This document shows positions 48,968 through 56,823 of a DNA stretch of 64,000 nucleotides, piece after piece. Both the position numbers and the translations under genes were made by a program. Source of the stretch: Phascolarctobacterium sp. (GTDB lineage Bacteria; Bacillota; Negativicutes; Acidaminococcales; Acidaminococcaceae); NCBI RefSeq assembly GCF_030531065.1, contig NZ_JAUNOQ010000001.1, positions 62,001 to 126,000 on the forward strand, in the 5' to 3' direction. Position 1 is the stretch's first letter, and every line of letters starts with the position of its first letter. The notes under the pieces are model-generated. The model saw nothing but the letters and a program-made list of their open reading frames with translations. It had not been told where the DNA came from and ran no database searches.

Positions 48968-50185
48968 ATGAAAAAATCTTTGGTACTGGCAATGGCTATG
49001 GCATTGGGCGTAACCGCTTCCGCTTACGCTGCCAATCCGTTTAGCGACGTGCCCGCAGGTCACTGGGCATACGACAGCGTGAACAAGCTGGCTGCAGCTG
49101 GCGTTATCGACGGCTATGGCGACGCTACCTTTGGCGGCGATAAACTGATGACCCGTTATGAAATGGCGCAAATCGTTGCGAAAGCAATGGCTAAAGGCGC
49201 TAACGTAGACAAGCTGGCCGCTGAATTTGCCGACGAGCTGGATACTTTGGGCGTGCGCGTTGCTAACCTGGAAAAGAAAGCCGACAACGTAAAAATTACC
49301 GGCGAAGTTCGTTACAAATACATGAGCAAGGAAGGCGACGCTAACGGCGGCGAATCTTATGAAAACGACCTGCGTTCCCGTATCTGGATCAACGGTCAGG
49401 TAAACGACGATTGGTCCTACACCGGTATGATTGAAAATACCCAAGACTTTGGTAACGACAACGGCGACGAAGACACCAGCTTCCAACGCGCTTACGTTGA
49501 AGGTAAATTGGGCGGCATTAACGTAACCGCAGGCCGTTACAACGCTTTCTTCGCTAACGGCAATATTTACGACGCCCGCGTGGATGGCGTGGAAGCTTCC
49601 TATGGCAATAATATTAAAGTAACCGGTTTCGCAGGCAAAGGCACAGATGCAGATGACGAATCCAACGGCAACTACGCTGGCGGCGAACTTTCCGCTTCCT
49701 TTGACGCTTTAAATGTGGCTGCAGGTTATGTAAACTTTAAAGATATGTACACTGGAGTTGGCGAGAAAGATAGCAATATTGATAATGCAATTTGGTATTT
49801 GGGCGCCGATTATACCTTTGACGAGACGGTAACACTATCCGCCATGTATTTAAAAGGCGATTTGAGTGATCACGATAAAGATGCCGATTACTTAGACGAC
49901 GACGGTTTCGTAATCGGTTTGTCCTACAAGGGTGCGGAAGCAGATACGCCGAACAGCTGGGGGATTTTCGCTAATTACTACGACCAGGGCGGTCAGACCT
50001 ATATCGCTCATACCACTGACGCCAACGTATTTGATGGCGCTGGCTTTAAAGGTTACGGCATTGGCGCTAACTACACCTTCGCTAAGAACATTGTCGGCAC
50101 CGTAGTTTACTACGATACTGAAGATAAGCTGGACAGCAAGATTGACGACCAACGCATTTGGGCCGATTTGACCTTCACTTTCTAA
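48968..50185 (+). CDS. OmpM-type SLH-domain porin, copy 4
   Basis: 405-residue porin with the shared signal peptide, SLH domain and coiled coil; barrel from about residue 115 (VRYKYMSKEGDANGGESYEN) ending DLTFTF. It shares the RSRIWINGQVNDDWSYTGMI block with copies 1-2 but has its own loops (e.g. TGVGEKDSNIDNA). AAGGAGG lies upstream of the ATG at 48968. It follows fic and precedes the MntA/HepT pair. Confidence 0.93.
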   Translation: MKKSLVLAMAMALGVTASAYAANPFSDVPAGHWAYDSVNKLAAAGVIDGYGDATFGGDKLMTRYEMAQIVAKAMAKGANVDKLAAEFADELDTLGVRVANLEKKADNVKITGEVRYKYMSKEGDANGGESYENDLRSRIWINGQVNDDWSYTGMIENTQDFGNDNGDEDTSFQRAYVEGKLGGINVTAGRYNAFFANGNIYDARVDGVEASYGNNIKVTGFAGKGTDADDESNGNYAGGELSASFDALNVAAGYVNFKDMYTGVGEKDSNIDNAIWYLGADYTFDETVTLSAMYLKGDLSDHDKDADYLDDDGFVIGLSYKGAEADTPNSWGIFANYYDQGGQTYIAHTTDANVFDGAGFKGYGIGANYTFAKNIVGTVVYYDTEDKLDSKIDDQRIWADLTFTF

Positions 50186-50207
50186 TTGACATTAGCATAA
50201 CGCATTT

Positions 50208-50236
50208 AAGAGCCGTTCCTGCGGGAGCGGCTCTTT
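50208..50236 (+). terminator. Terminator of porin 4
   Basis: AAGAGCCGTTCC pairs with GGAGCGGCTCTT with one mismatch; short T-run. Confidence 0.7.
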
Positions 50237-50323
50237 GGCATGGTGCAAAGATTTTTGGCTCAACGGTCGGCGCGTAAAAAATATGACAGCGCCGAGGTGA
50301 AAATGATATAATGTGAACACACA

Positions 50324-50412
50324 GCGATTGGCGAGCGAAAAGCGAAGACAGAGCTGATGTGGAACATATATCTGTCGCCCGGCGATTGGCGAGCGAAAAG
50401 CGAAGACAGAGC
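50324..50412. repeat. Two direct 31-bp repeats, 58-bp period
   Basis: GCGATTGGCGAGCGAAAAGC plus 11 further identical bases occurs at 50324-50354 and 50382-50412. Flanking ATGATATAATGT segments (50303 and 50424 regions) also recur, and a third decayed copy may follow at about 50440. With only two full copies and no cas genes it is a tandem duplication, not a CRISPR array. Confidence 0.65.
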
Positions 50413-50548
50413 CGCGGTAGACATGATATAATGTCTGTACGCAGGGATGCGTAAGGCGAAACAGTAATCTTAGCGAATTTGTTGGCGCGAATAAAAAGCG
50501 ATAAGTAGCTCGCAAAATTTTTGCGAGCGTTTGCTTGAGGAGAAGTTT

Positions 50549-50839
50549 ATGTACGGGTTAAGGCGGCAGCTGCTGCAGGCGTTGTTAGAAATGGCGCGAC
50601 AATATGGAATAGAGAAGCTCATTTTGTTTGGCTCCCGCGCGAGGGGCGACAATAAGGAGCGCAGCGATATTGATTTGGCCGTGAGCGGCGGCAATATCAG
50701 CGCTTTTGCGGCGGCGGTCGACGAGGAGTTGCCAACCTTACTATTGGTTGACGTCGTTAATTTGGACGCAGCCGTCGACGAGGACTTGCGGCAGTCCATC
50801 AAACGGGAGGGGATTGTGCTTTATGAAAAAATACGCTAA
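50549..50839 (+). CDS. mntA: MntA-type nucleotidyltransferase antitoxin
   Basis: 96-residue minimal nucleotidyltransferase. The motif GSRARGDNKERSDIDLAV contains the Gly-Ser and the two metal-binding Asp residues of the family. In MntA-HepT (type VII) systems this protein AMPylates a Tyr of the HEPN toxin and so disarms it. The ATG at 50549 follows GAGGAG. Its end overlaps the HepT start by 17 bases, typical of the pair. Confidence 0.87.
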   Translation: MYGLRRQLLQALLEMARQYGIEKLILFGSRARGDNKERSDIDLAVSGGNISAFAAAVDEELPTLLLVDVVNLDAAVDEDLRQSIKREGIVLYEKIR

Positions 50840-51212
50840 TTTTTGCCAAGCTTTAAAAAATTTGCACGAGCTGGAAAGCTTTACGGGCGAATACAACACA
50901 ATTAACCTTACCGGCATGGCGTCGTTATATGGTATTTGCTTCGAGCAGAGCTGGAAGGCGATGAAAGAAATTTTAGAGCAGCAAGGCTTCCTTGCGGAAA
51001 ATCTCGGTTCGCCGCGCATGGTGTTGAAGCGCGCCTATACGGCCGGGCTGATCGCCGACGAGCAGTTGTGGCTGGACGCGCTTGCGTCGCGCAATAACGT
51101 AGCGCATTCGTACAACGAGGCGGTCGCTAAAAATATAATCTTAGACGCCAAGGAAAAATATTTGCCGATGTTCGACGCTTTGCAAAAAGAAATTGAAAGC
51201 AAATGGCTCTAA
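50823..51212 (+). CDS. hepT: HepT-type HEPN ribonuclease toxin
   Basis: 129-residue all-helical HEPN protein (HI0074 family). The active-site motif RNNVAHSY fits R-x4-H-x-Y: Arg and His form the RNase centre and the Tyr is the residue AMPylated by MntA in studied systems. Start ATG at 50823 lies inside the end of mntA. The target is RNA, possibly tRNA. Followed by a strong terminator. Confidence 0.87.
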   Translation: MKKYANFCQALKNLHELESFTGEYNTINLTGMASLYGICFEQSWKAMKEILEQQGFLAENLGSPRMVLKRAYTAGLIADEQLWLDALASRNNVAHSYNEAVAKNIILDAKEKYLPMFDALQKEIESKWL

Positions 51213-51216
51213 CGTA

Positions 51217-51251
51217 GTCCCTCAATCCGGTTACGGGTTGGGGACTTTTTT
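51217..51251 (+). terminator. Intrinsic terminator of mntA-hepT
   Basis: GTCCCTCAATCCG pairs with CGGGTTGGGGAC (one bulge and a G-T), followed by TTTTTT. Confidence 0.8.
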
Positions 51252-51272
51252 GCGTTTGCTCACCGCTTAAAT

Positions 51273-51302
51273 TTGTCAACGCACGCCTTTATATGTTATA
51301 AT
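51273..51302 (+). promoter_or_regulatory. Promoter of Na+/alanine symporter
   Basis: TTGTCA (51273-51278), 18-bp spacer, TATAAT (51297-51302). Confidence 0.7.
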
Positions 51303-51342
51303 ATAAATAATTTAGGGAATTGAGGTTAGAGGAGGAGATTTT

Positions 51343-52752
51343 ATGTTTGCAGAAATTATTGGGGCTATCAGCGGCTTTATGTACAGCTATTTGCTGATTG
51401 TCATGCTTATCGGCGTGGGCTTGTACTACACCTTTCGCACGCGGCTGATACAGGCGCGCCTGTTGGGGGAAACTATCCGCGTCATTTTGGAAAAGCCTGT
51501 GGGCAAGGGCGAGCACGCCGTTTCGTCCTTTCAGGCTTTGATGGTATCCACCGCTTCGCGCGTAGGCACGGGCAATATTATCGGCATTTCTACGGCCATT
51601 TGCCTGGGCGGTTACGGCGCTGTGTTCTGGATGTGGGTTATCGCCGTTGTCGGCGGCGCGTCCGCTTTTATTGAAAGCACCTTGGCGCAGATTTACAAAA
51701 AACGCGGCGAGCACGGCAGCTACGGCGGCCCGGCTTATTATATTGAAGCCGCTTTGGGCAGCCGCGCGTTGGCGGTTATTTTCAGCATTTCCCTGATTGC
51801 TACTTATGGCGTCGGCTTTAATATGCTGTGCGCGTACAATCTGCAATCTACTTTTATCGCGTACAGCTTCTACGACCCGGCTACCACTCCCTGGATTATC
51901 GGCGCAGTGCTGGCTGTGCTGGTGGGCTGGTGTTTGTTGGGCGGCGGCAAGCGTGTGATTAAAGCCACCTCCACTTTAGTTCCCATTATGGGCGTTATTT
52001 ATATTTCCGTAGCCTTTGTGCTGACCATGATGCATATCGATTTACTGCCGGGAGTATTGGGCAATATCTTTAGCGAAGCCTTTGATTTTCAGGCGATTTT
52101 CTCCGGCTTGGCAGGCTCCTGCATGATGTACGGCATTAAGCGCGGCTTGTACAGCAACGAGGCCGGCGTAGGCTCCGCTCCTAACGCTGCCGCTGCCGCA
52201 GACGTGTCCCATCCCGTTAAGCAGGGCCTGGTGCAAATGCTGTCCGTATTTATCGATACGCTGCTGATTTGCACGGCTACCGCTTTTATGTGCCTGTCCT
52301 CCGGCGTCGCTCCTGTTCCGGAGCTGGCCGGAGCGCCCTATGTGCAGGAGGCTTTGGCTGCCAGCATGGGCGCTAACGCTAAAGCGTTCATCACTGTGTC
52401 CATGGTACTGTTTGCCTTTACTACGCTGCTGGGCAATCTGTATTATGTTGATAACTGCTTCGCTTATATTTTGCAGCGGTTGCCGGGCAAGACCTTCGTT
52501 TTGACGTACCGCGTTATTGCCTGCGTGGTTATTTTCATCGGCGCGGGTTCCAGCATGGGCCTGATGTGGGATTTGGCCGACGTATTGATGGGCTGCATGG
52601 CCATCATTAACCTGCCGGTTATCTGCATTCTGGGCGGGCCTGCTTTGCGCGCTTTGGACGATTACGTAGCGCAGCGCGACGCGGGCAAGAACCCTGTTTT
52701 TAAGGCTGCGTCCGTCGGCATTACGCAAAAGCTGGATTATTGGCAGAAGTAA
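51343..52752 (+). CDS. Sodium:alanine/glycine symporter (AGCS family)
   Basis: 469-residue transporter with about eleven membrane segments. Family blocks: SSFQALMVSTASRVGTGNI near residue 63, GGPAYYIEAALG, and RGLYSNEAGVGSAPNAAAAA near residue 266. Imports alanine or glycine with Na+. AGAGGAGG precedes the ATG. Monocistronic. Confidence 0.94.
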   Translation: MFAEIIGAISGFMYSYLLIVMLIGVGLYYTFRTRLIQARLLGETIRVILEKPVGKGEHAVSSFQALMVSTASRVGTGNIIGISTAICLGGYGAVFWMWVIAVVGGASAFIESTLAQIYKKRGEHGSYGGPAYYIEAALGSRALAVIFSISLIATYGVGFNMLCAYNLQSTFIAYSFYDPATTPWIIGAVLAVLVGWCLLGGGKRVIKATSTLVPIMGVIYISVAFVLTMMHIDLLPGVLGNIFSEAFDFQAIFSGLAGSCMMYGIKRGLYSNEAGVGSAPNAAAAADVSHPVKQGLVQMLSVFIDTLLICTATAFMCLSSGVAPVPELAGAPYVQEALAASMGANAKAFITVSMVLFAFTTLLGNLYYVDNCFAYILQRLPGKTFVLTYRVIACVVIFIGAGSSMGLMWDLADVLMGCMAIINLPVICILGGPALRALDDYVAQRDAGKNPVFKAASVGITQKLDYWQK

Positions 52753-52787
52753 GGACGTGGCGTTGGCAAAACGGCGTTTAAGTCTAT

Positions 52788-52910
52788 TTGACTTTTTCGT
52801 CGCCTGATGTTATAATATAAATACAAAAAGGTGCTACCGATAAGCGGTTGCCCCTCAAACTTTTAGTAAAAAATAACCGCGAGTTTGGTCGACTGGGCGG
52901 TTATTTTTTA
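52788..52910 (+). ncRNA. Antitoxin RNA convergent with small toxin gene
   Basis: Promoter TTGACT (52788-52793), 17-bp spacer, TATAAT (52811-52816); RNA from about 52823. It contains an ACCG-ataag-CGGT hairpin and ends at the hairpin AATAACCGC/GCGGTTATT (52871-52905 region) with a T-run. The hairpin serves both strands, as the toxin on the minus strand ends inside it. Converging 3' overlap is the usual type I arrangement. Confidence 0.65.
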
Positions 52911-52990
52911 TGCTTATCGCGAATAGAAAGACCAAGACTAATACTGGCAATTACTACCAAAAGCAATTCCAGCACAGCATGAATGTCCAT
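52901..52990 (-). CDS. Type I toxin, small hydrophobic peptide
   Basis: 29-residue peptide MDIHAVLELLLVVIASISLG, ending LSIRDKHKK: one hydrophobic helix and a basic tail, the form of the putative holin-like toxins. The stop codon lies in the shared terminator and the convergent RNA overlaps the 3' end. I see no convincing ribosome site before the ATG, so translation may depend on mRNA processing, or the start may be different. Assigned by pattern and context. Confidence 0.6.
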   Translation of the reverse strand: MDIHAVLELLLVVIASISLGLSIRDKHKK

Positions 52991-53203
52991 CGCATTGTAA
53001 TTTTATCTACCGGCAGAAAAGCCAAAAAATGTTTTATAAATATTGACGAAGTAACTGCGGCGAGCGAGGTAAAACCTGCCCGCCGTATTTTTGTAAATAT
53101 TTTTATGACGCAAGCAGTAAATTTACGGTTTGTGTAGAATAATAATAAAGAAAACAATTTGGTCAAGGTTGTTTCGCTATCCTCAAGCAAGGAGGGAAGA
53201 AGA

Positions 53204-54013
53204 ATGATTTATAATTATTATCCCGGCTGTACGCTTTCCACGAAAGCCAAAAAGCTGGACGTTGCGGCACGGCGCTGCGCCGAGGCTTTAGGCTTTCCGC
53301 TGGAGGAGCTGCCGGAATGGCAATGCTGCGGCGCGGTCTACCCCATGGCGGCGGACGCTGTGGCCGAGCGGCTGAGTGCAGTGCGAGCTCTGGCTGCGGC
53401 ACGGGAGCGCGGCGGCGTTTTGGTAACGCTGTGCAGCGCCTGCCATCATGTATTGAAGCGCGTTAATCATGATATGGCGGTTAACGCCGAACTGCGCCAA
53501 AAGGTCAACAGCTATTTGCAGCTGGCCGAGCCTTACGGCGGCGAAACGAAGGTGCTGCATTATCTGGAGGTGCTGCGCGACCATGTGGGCTGGGAGACGC
53601 TGGCGCAAAAGCTGGTTAAGCCCTTAAAGGGAAGAGCGGCAGGCGCTTATTACGGCTGTATGCTGCTCAGGCCGGGACAGGTTATGGCCATGGACGACCC
53701 TGAGCGTCCAACTATTTTGGAGCAATTTCTTAAAGCGCTGGGCGCTGCGCCAGTAACCTACGCTATGCGCAACGAATGCTGCGCCGGATATCTGGCGGTG
53801 ACCAACGAGGCTTTGTGCCGCCGCATGGTGGACAAAATTAAAGAAAACGCTGCCTCTAAGGGAGCGCAGGAGCTGATTACGGCTTGCCCCCTGTGCGCTT
53901 ATAATTTAGTGGCTAACGGCAAGCCCGGCAGTTTGCCCGTACTGTATTTTACAGAGCTGTTGGCAGAGGCCCTGGGCTTGGACGAAGGAGGTGCGGCAGA
54001 TGGAGCTGAATAG
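53204..54013 (+). CDS. hdrB: Heterodisulfide reductase subunit B-like (CCG domains)
   Basis: 269 residues with two cysteine-rich CCG domains: YYPGCTLSTKAKKLDVAARR, EWQCCGAVYPM, CSACHH and, in the second half, YYGCMLLRPG, NECCAGYLA, CPLCAYN. In methanogens these hold the two non-cubane [4Fe-4S] clusters that reduce the heterodisulfide. ATG at 53204 follows AAGGAGGG. First gene of a seven-gene operon hdrB-hdrC-hdrA-flxD-flxC-flxB-flxA. The substrate here is unknown. Confidence 0.9.
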   Translation: MIYNYYPGCTLSTKAKKLDVAARRCAEALGFPLEELPEWQCCGAVYPMAADAVAERLSAVRALAAARERGGVLVTLCSACHHVLKRVNHDMAVNAELRQKVNSYLQLAEPYGGETKVLHYLEVLRDHVGWETLAQKLVKPLKGRAAGAYYGCMLLRPGQVMAMDDPERPTILEQFLKALGAAPVTYAMRNECCAGYLAVTNEALCRRMVDKIKENAASKGAQELITACPLCAYNLVANGKPGSLPVLYFTELLAEALGLDEGGAADGAE

Positions 54014-54389
54014 CAAGGCCCTGGCTGAATATATTCTGACCTTGTCCGGCACCGATGTGCGGCGCTGTATGCAGTGCGGCCGCTGCAGCGCTGCCTGCCC
54101 CGCTGCCGAAGCGATGGATTTGCTGCCTCACCGTATGGTGTGGGAAGCGATTTGCGGTCATGGCGACGAGCTGCTGGCTGCCGCCGCGCCCTGGAGCTGC
54201 GTGTCCTGCATGGCCTGCGAACAGCGCTGTCCTCGCGGCGTCAGCCCGGCGGCAGTGATGGAGGCTGCGCGTTTAGCGGCTATTCGCCGACAGGGAGGAA
54301 ACAGGCTGGCTGCCGAACAGCTGGAGCGTTATCCGGCGGAAATGCCGCAGCAGGCATTGGTGGCGGCCTTCAGAAAATATAACAAGTAG
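54000..54389 (+). CDS. hdrC: Heterodisulfide reductase subunit C-like ferredoxin
   Basis: 129-residue iron-sulfur protein with two 4Fe-4S motifs (CMQCGRCSAACPAAE and CVSCMACEQRCPRG), carrying electrons from HdrA to HdrB. It overlaps the hdrB end by 14 bases; the ATG at 54000 has GGAGGTG 6 bases upstream. Confidence 0.9.
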   Translation: MELNSKALAEYILTLSGTDVRRCMQCGRCSAACPAAEAMDLLPHRMVWEAICGHGDELLAAAAPWSCVSCMACEQRCPRGVSPAAVMEAARLAAIRRQGGNRLAAEQLERYPAEMPQQALVAAFRKYNK

Positions 54390-54400
54390 GAGGTATCCTC

Positions 54401-56389
54401 GTGCAAAAAATAGGTGTCTTTGTATGTTGGTGCGGCAGCAATATCGCCGGCACGGTGGATGTTGCCCAAGTTGTGGAGGCTGTCAGGCAGATTCCTGACG
54501 TGGCCTATGCCGTTGATTATAAATATATGTGCTCCGAACAGGGGCAGGAGCTGATTCGTCAGGCAGTGCGGGAATACGGCCTGAACCGGCTGGTGGTTTG
54601 CTCCTGTTCGCCGCGGATGCACGAAGCCACCTTCCGCAAATGCGCGGAGGGTATAGGCATTAACCCCTATATGGTGGAGATAGCGAATATCCGCGAGCAG
54701 TGCTCCTGGGTTTTAAAGGATAAAGCCGAGGCCACGGCCAAGGCGATAAAGCTGGCCAAGGCGGCGGTGGCGAAGGCGCGCTTTAACGCGCCGCTGCAGG
54801 CGGGGAGCAGCAACGTGGTGAAGAGGGCGCTGGTAATCGGCGGCGGTATCGCCGGTATCCAGACGGCGCTGGACATCGCCGAAGCGGGTTATAAGGTGGA
54901 TATTGTGGAAAAGGAGCCGACTATTGGCGGGCGCATGGCGCAGCTGGATAAAACCTTTCCGACGCTGGATTGCAGCGCCTGCATCCTGACACCCAAAATG
55001 GTGGACGCGGCTCAGCACGAAAATATTACCCTGTATACCTATAGCGAGGTGGAAGGCGTGAGCGGCTACGTGGGTAATTTCACTGTGACCATCCGCCGCA
55101 AGGCGCGCAGCGTGAAGGAGGATATGTGCAGCGGCTGCGGCGTGTGTACGGAAAAATGCCCGTCCCGCAAAACTCCCAGCGAGTTTGATATGGGCTTGAA
55201 AAACCGCGGCGCAATTTATATTCCCTTTGCGCAGGCTATTCCCAAGGTGCCGGTTATCGACCGGGAGGCCTGCATTAAATTCAAAACCGGTAAGTGCGGC
55301 ATTTGCTCCAGGATTTGTCCCTGCGAGGCTATCGACTATACGCAGCAGGACGAGCTTATTAGCGAAAAGTACGGCGCTATTGTGCTGGCAACGGGCTTTG
55401 AGCAGATACCCCTGGATAAATTTGCCGATTTGGGCTGGGGCGAAAGCAAGGACGTTATCACTTCGCTGCAGCTGGAACGGCTGACGAACGCGGCGGGGCC
55501 GACGGAAGGGCATTTAGTATGCCCGTCCAGCGGCAAGGAGCCGGAGTCCGTCGTTATCGTTTCCTGCGTGGGCTCGCGCGATACTTCGGAGCGGGGCAAG
55601 AGCTACTGCAGCAAGATTTGCTGTATGTATAACGCTAAGCATGCCATGTATATCCGCGAAAAATATCCCAATATAGACGTAACCGTTTTTTATATAGACG
55701 TGCGCACTCCCGGCAAGGGCTTTGACGAATTTCAGCGCCGCGCCGTGGAGGAATACGGCGTGCATTATGTACGCGGACAGGTGGGCAAGGTCGTGACCGA
55801 CGGCGACGGTAGAATTACCTTGCAGGCCAGCGATTTGAACAGCGGCAGGCAGCTGACTCTGCATCCTGATCTGGTGGTGCTGGCGGCGGCGGTGCAGCCT
55901 GCTCCCGCAGCGCGTAAGCTGGCGACGATGCTGACGGCCAGCATTGACAACGACGATTTTTATGTGGAGGCTCATCCTAAGCTGCGTCCGGTAGAAAGCC
56001 CGACGGCAGGCATCTTTTTATCCGGTATGTGCCAGGGTCCCAAGGATATCCCGGAAACTGTTTCGCAGGCGGGGGCCGCTGCGGCTAAGGTTATTGGTCT
56101 TTTAGCCAAGGATCATTTGGCGACCAACCCCTGCATTGCCGAATGCCAGGAAAATATTTGCAGCGGCTGTCAGACTTGCGCCCGCGTATGTCCTTACGGC
56201 GCTATCAGCTACGAAGCCAAAACGGTGATCGCCTTGACCGGCGTGCGGGAGGAGCGCATGGTGGCCGTGGTAAACCCGGCGCTGTGCCAAGGCTGCGGCG
56301 CCTGCACGGTGGCCTGCCCCAGCGGCTCCATGGATCTCAAGGGCTTCACTAACCGGCAGATTTTAGCGGAGGTGGATGCGTTATGTTAG
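54401..56389 (+). CDS. hdrA: Heterodisulfide reductase subunit A-like flavoprotein
   Basis: 662-residue FAD protein and likely bifurcating core. The N-terminal domain (IGVFVCWCGSNIAGTVDV, VCSCSPRMHEATFRKC) is followed by the FAD motif VIGGGIAGIQTALDIAEAG, an internal ferredoxin insert (CSGCGVCTEKCPS; CGICSRICPCEA) and C-terminal clusters (CSGCQTCARVCPYGA; CQGCGACTVACPSGS). In methanogens HdrA splits electrons between ferredoxin and heterodisulfide. GTG start after AGGAGGT. The end overlaps flxD. Confidence 0.93.
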   Translation: MQKIGVFVCWCGSNIAGTVDVAQVVEAVRQIPDVAYAVDYKYMCSEQGQELIRQAVREYGLNRLVVCSCSPRMHEATFRKCAEGIGINPYMVEIANIREQCSWVLKDKAEATAKAIKLAKAAVAKARFNAPLQAGSSNVVKRALVIGGGIAGIQTALDIAEAGYKVDIVEKEPTIGGRMAQLDKTFPTLDCSACILTPKMVDAAQHENITLYTYSEVEGVSGYVGNFTVTIRRKARSVKEDMCSGCGVCTEKCPSRKTPSEFDMGLKNRGAIYIPFAQAIPKVPVIDREACIKFKTGKCGICSRICPCEAIDYTQQDELISEKYGAIVLATGFEQIPLDKFADLGWGESKDVITSLQLERLTNAAGPTEGHLVCPSSGKEPESVVIVSCVGSRDTSERGKSYCSKICCMYNAKHAMYIREKYPNIDVTVFYIDVRTPGKGFDEFQRRAVEEYGVHYVRGQVGKVVTDGDGRITLQASDLNSGRQLTLHPDLVVLAAAVQPAPAARKLATMLTASIDNDDFYVEAHPKLRPVESPTAGIFLSGMCQGPKDIPETVSQAGAAAAKVIGLLAKDHLATNPCIAECQENICSGCQTCARVCPYGAISYEAKTVIALTGVREERMVAVVNPALCQGCGACTVACPSGSMDLKGFTNRQILAEVDALC

Positions 56390-56823
56390 AAGCTAAGAGC
56401 ACCTGCGAACCGAAAATAGTAGCCTTTTGCTGCAACTGGTGCAGCTATGCCGGTGCGGACGGAGCAGGTACTGCCCGTAAGAGCTACCCGGCCAATATTA
56501 AGATTATCAAGGTGCCCTGCTCCTGCAGAGTCAATCCCTTGTTTATTCTGCGCGCTTTTGCCCGCGGCGCGGACGGCGTGATTTTGTGCGGCTGCCATCC
56601 GGGAGATTGTCATTATACGACGGGCAATTATTTTACCCGCCGCCGCATGACGCTGCTTTTAGGCATGCTTAATTATCTGGGCGTAGCCGGGGAGCGTTTC
56701 CGCGTGGAATGGGTCAGCGCCGCCGAGGGCGCGCGTTTTGCCCAGGTAATGAACGATTTTGCGCAGCATATTGCCGCGTTGGGAGAAAATGTAAAGTTGA
56801 GGGATTTGCGATGCGCGAAATAA
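56383..56823 (+). CDS. MvhD/FlxD-like iron-sulfur subunit
   Basis: 146 residues of the MvhD family that joins HdrA to its electron donor module: AFCCNWCSYAGADGAG, VPCSCRVNPLFILRAFARGA and ILCGCHPGDCHYTTGN provide the [2Fe-2S] ligands. No NiFe-hydrogenase genes are adjacent, so the partner is the FlxCBA proteins encoded next, as in Desulfovibrio FlxABCD-HdrABC. Overlaps both neighbours. Confidence 0.9.
   Translation: MLEAKSTCEPKIVAFCCNWCSYAGADGAGTARKSYPANIKIIKVPCSCRVNPLFILRAFARGADGVILCGCHPGDCHYTTGNYFTRRRMTLLLGMLNYLGVAGERFRVEWVSAAEGARFAQVMNDFAQHIAALGENVKLRDLRCAK

Noticed and set aside
50324-50412. Possible mini-CRISPR (two 31-bp repeats, 27-bp spacer)
   Set aside because: Only two full copies, spacer partly similar to the flanks, and no cas genes in the window; better explained as a tandem duplication.
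52910-53137. 75-residue plus-strand frame over the small toxin
   Set aside because: No ribosome site; it begins in the shared terminator and runs antisense to the hydrophobic toxin peptide. No recognisable family.
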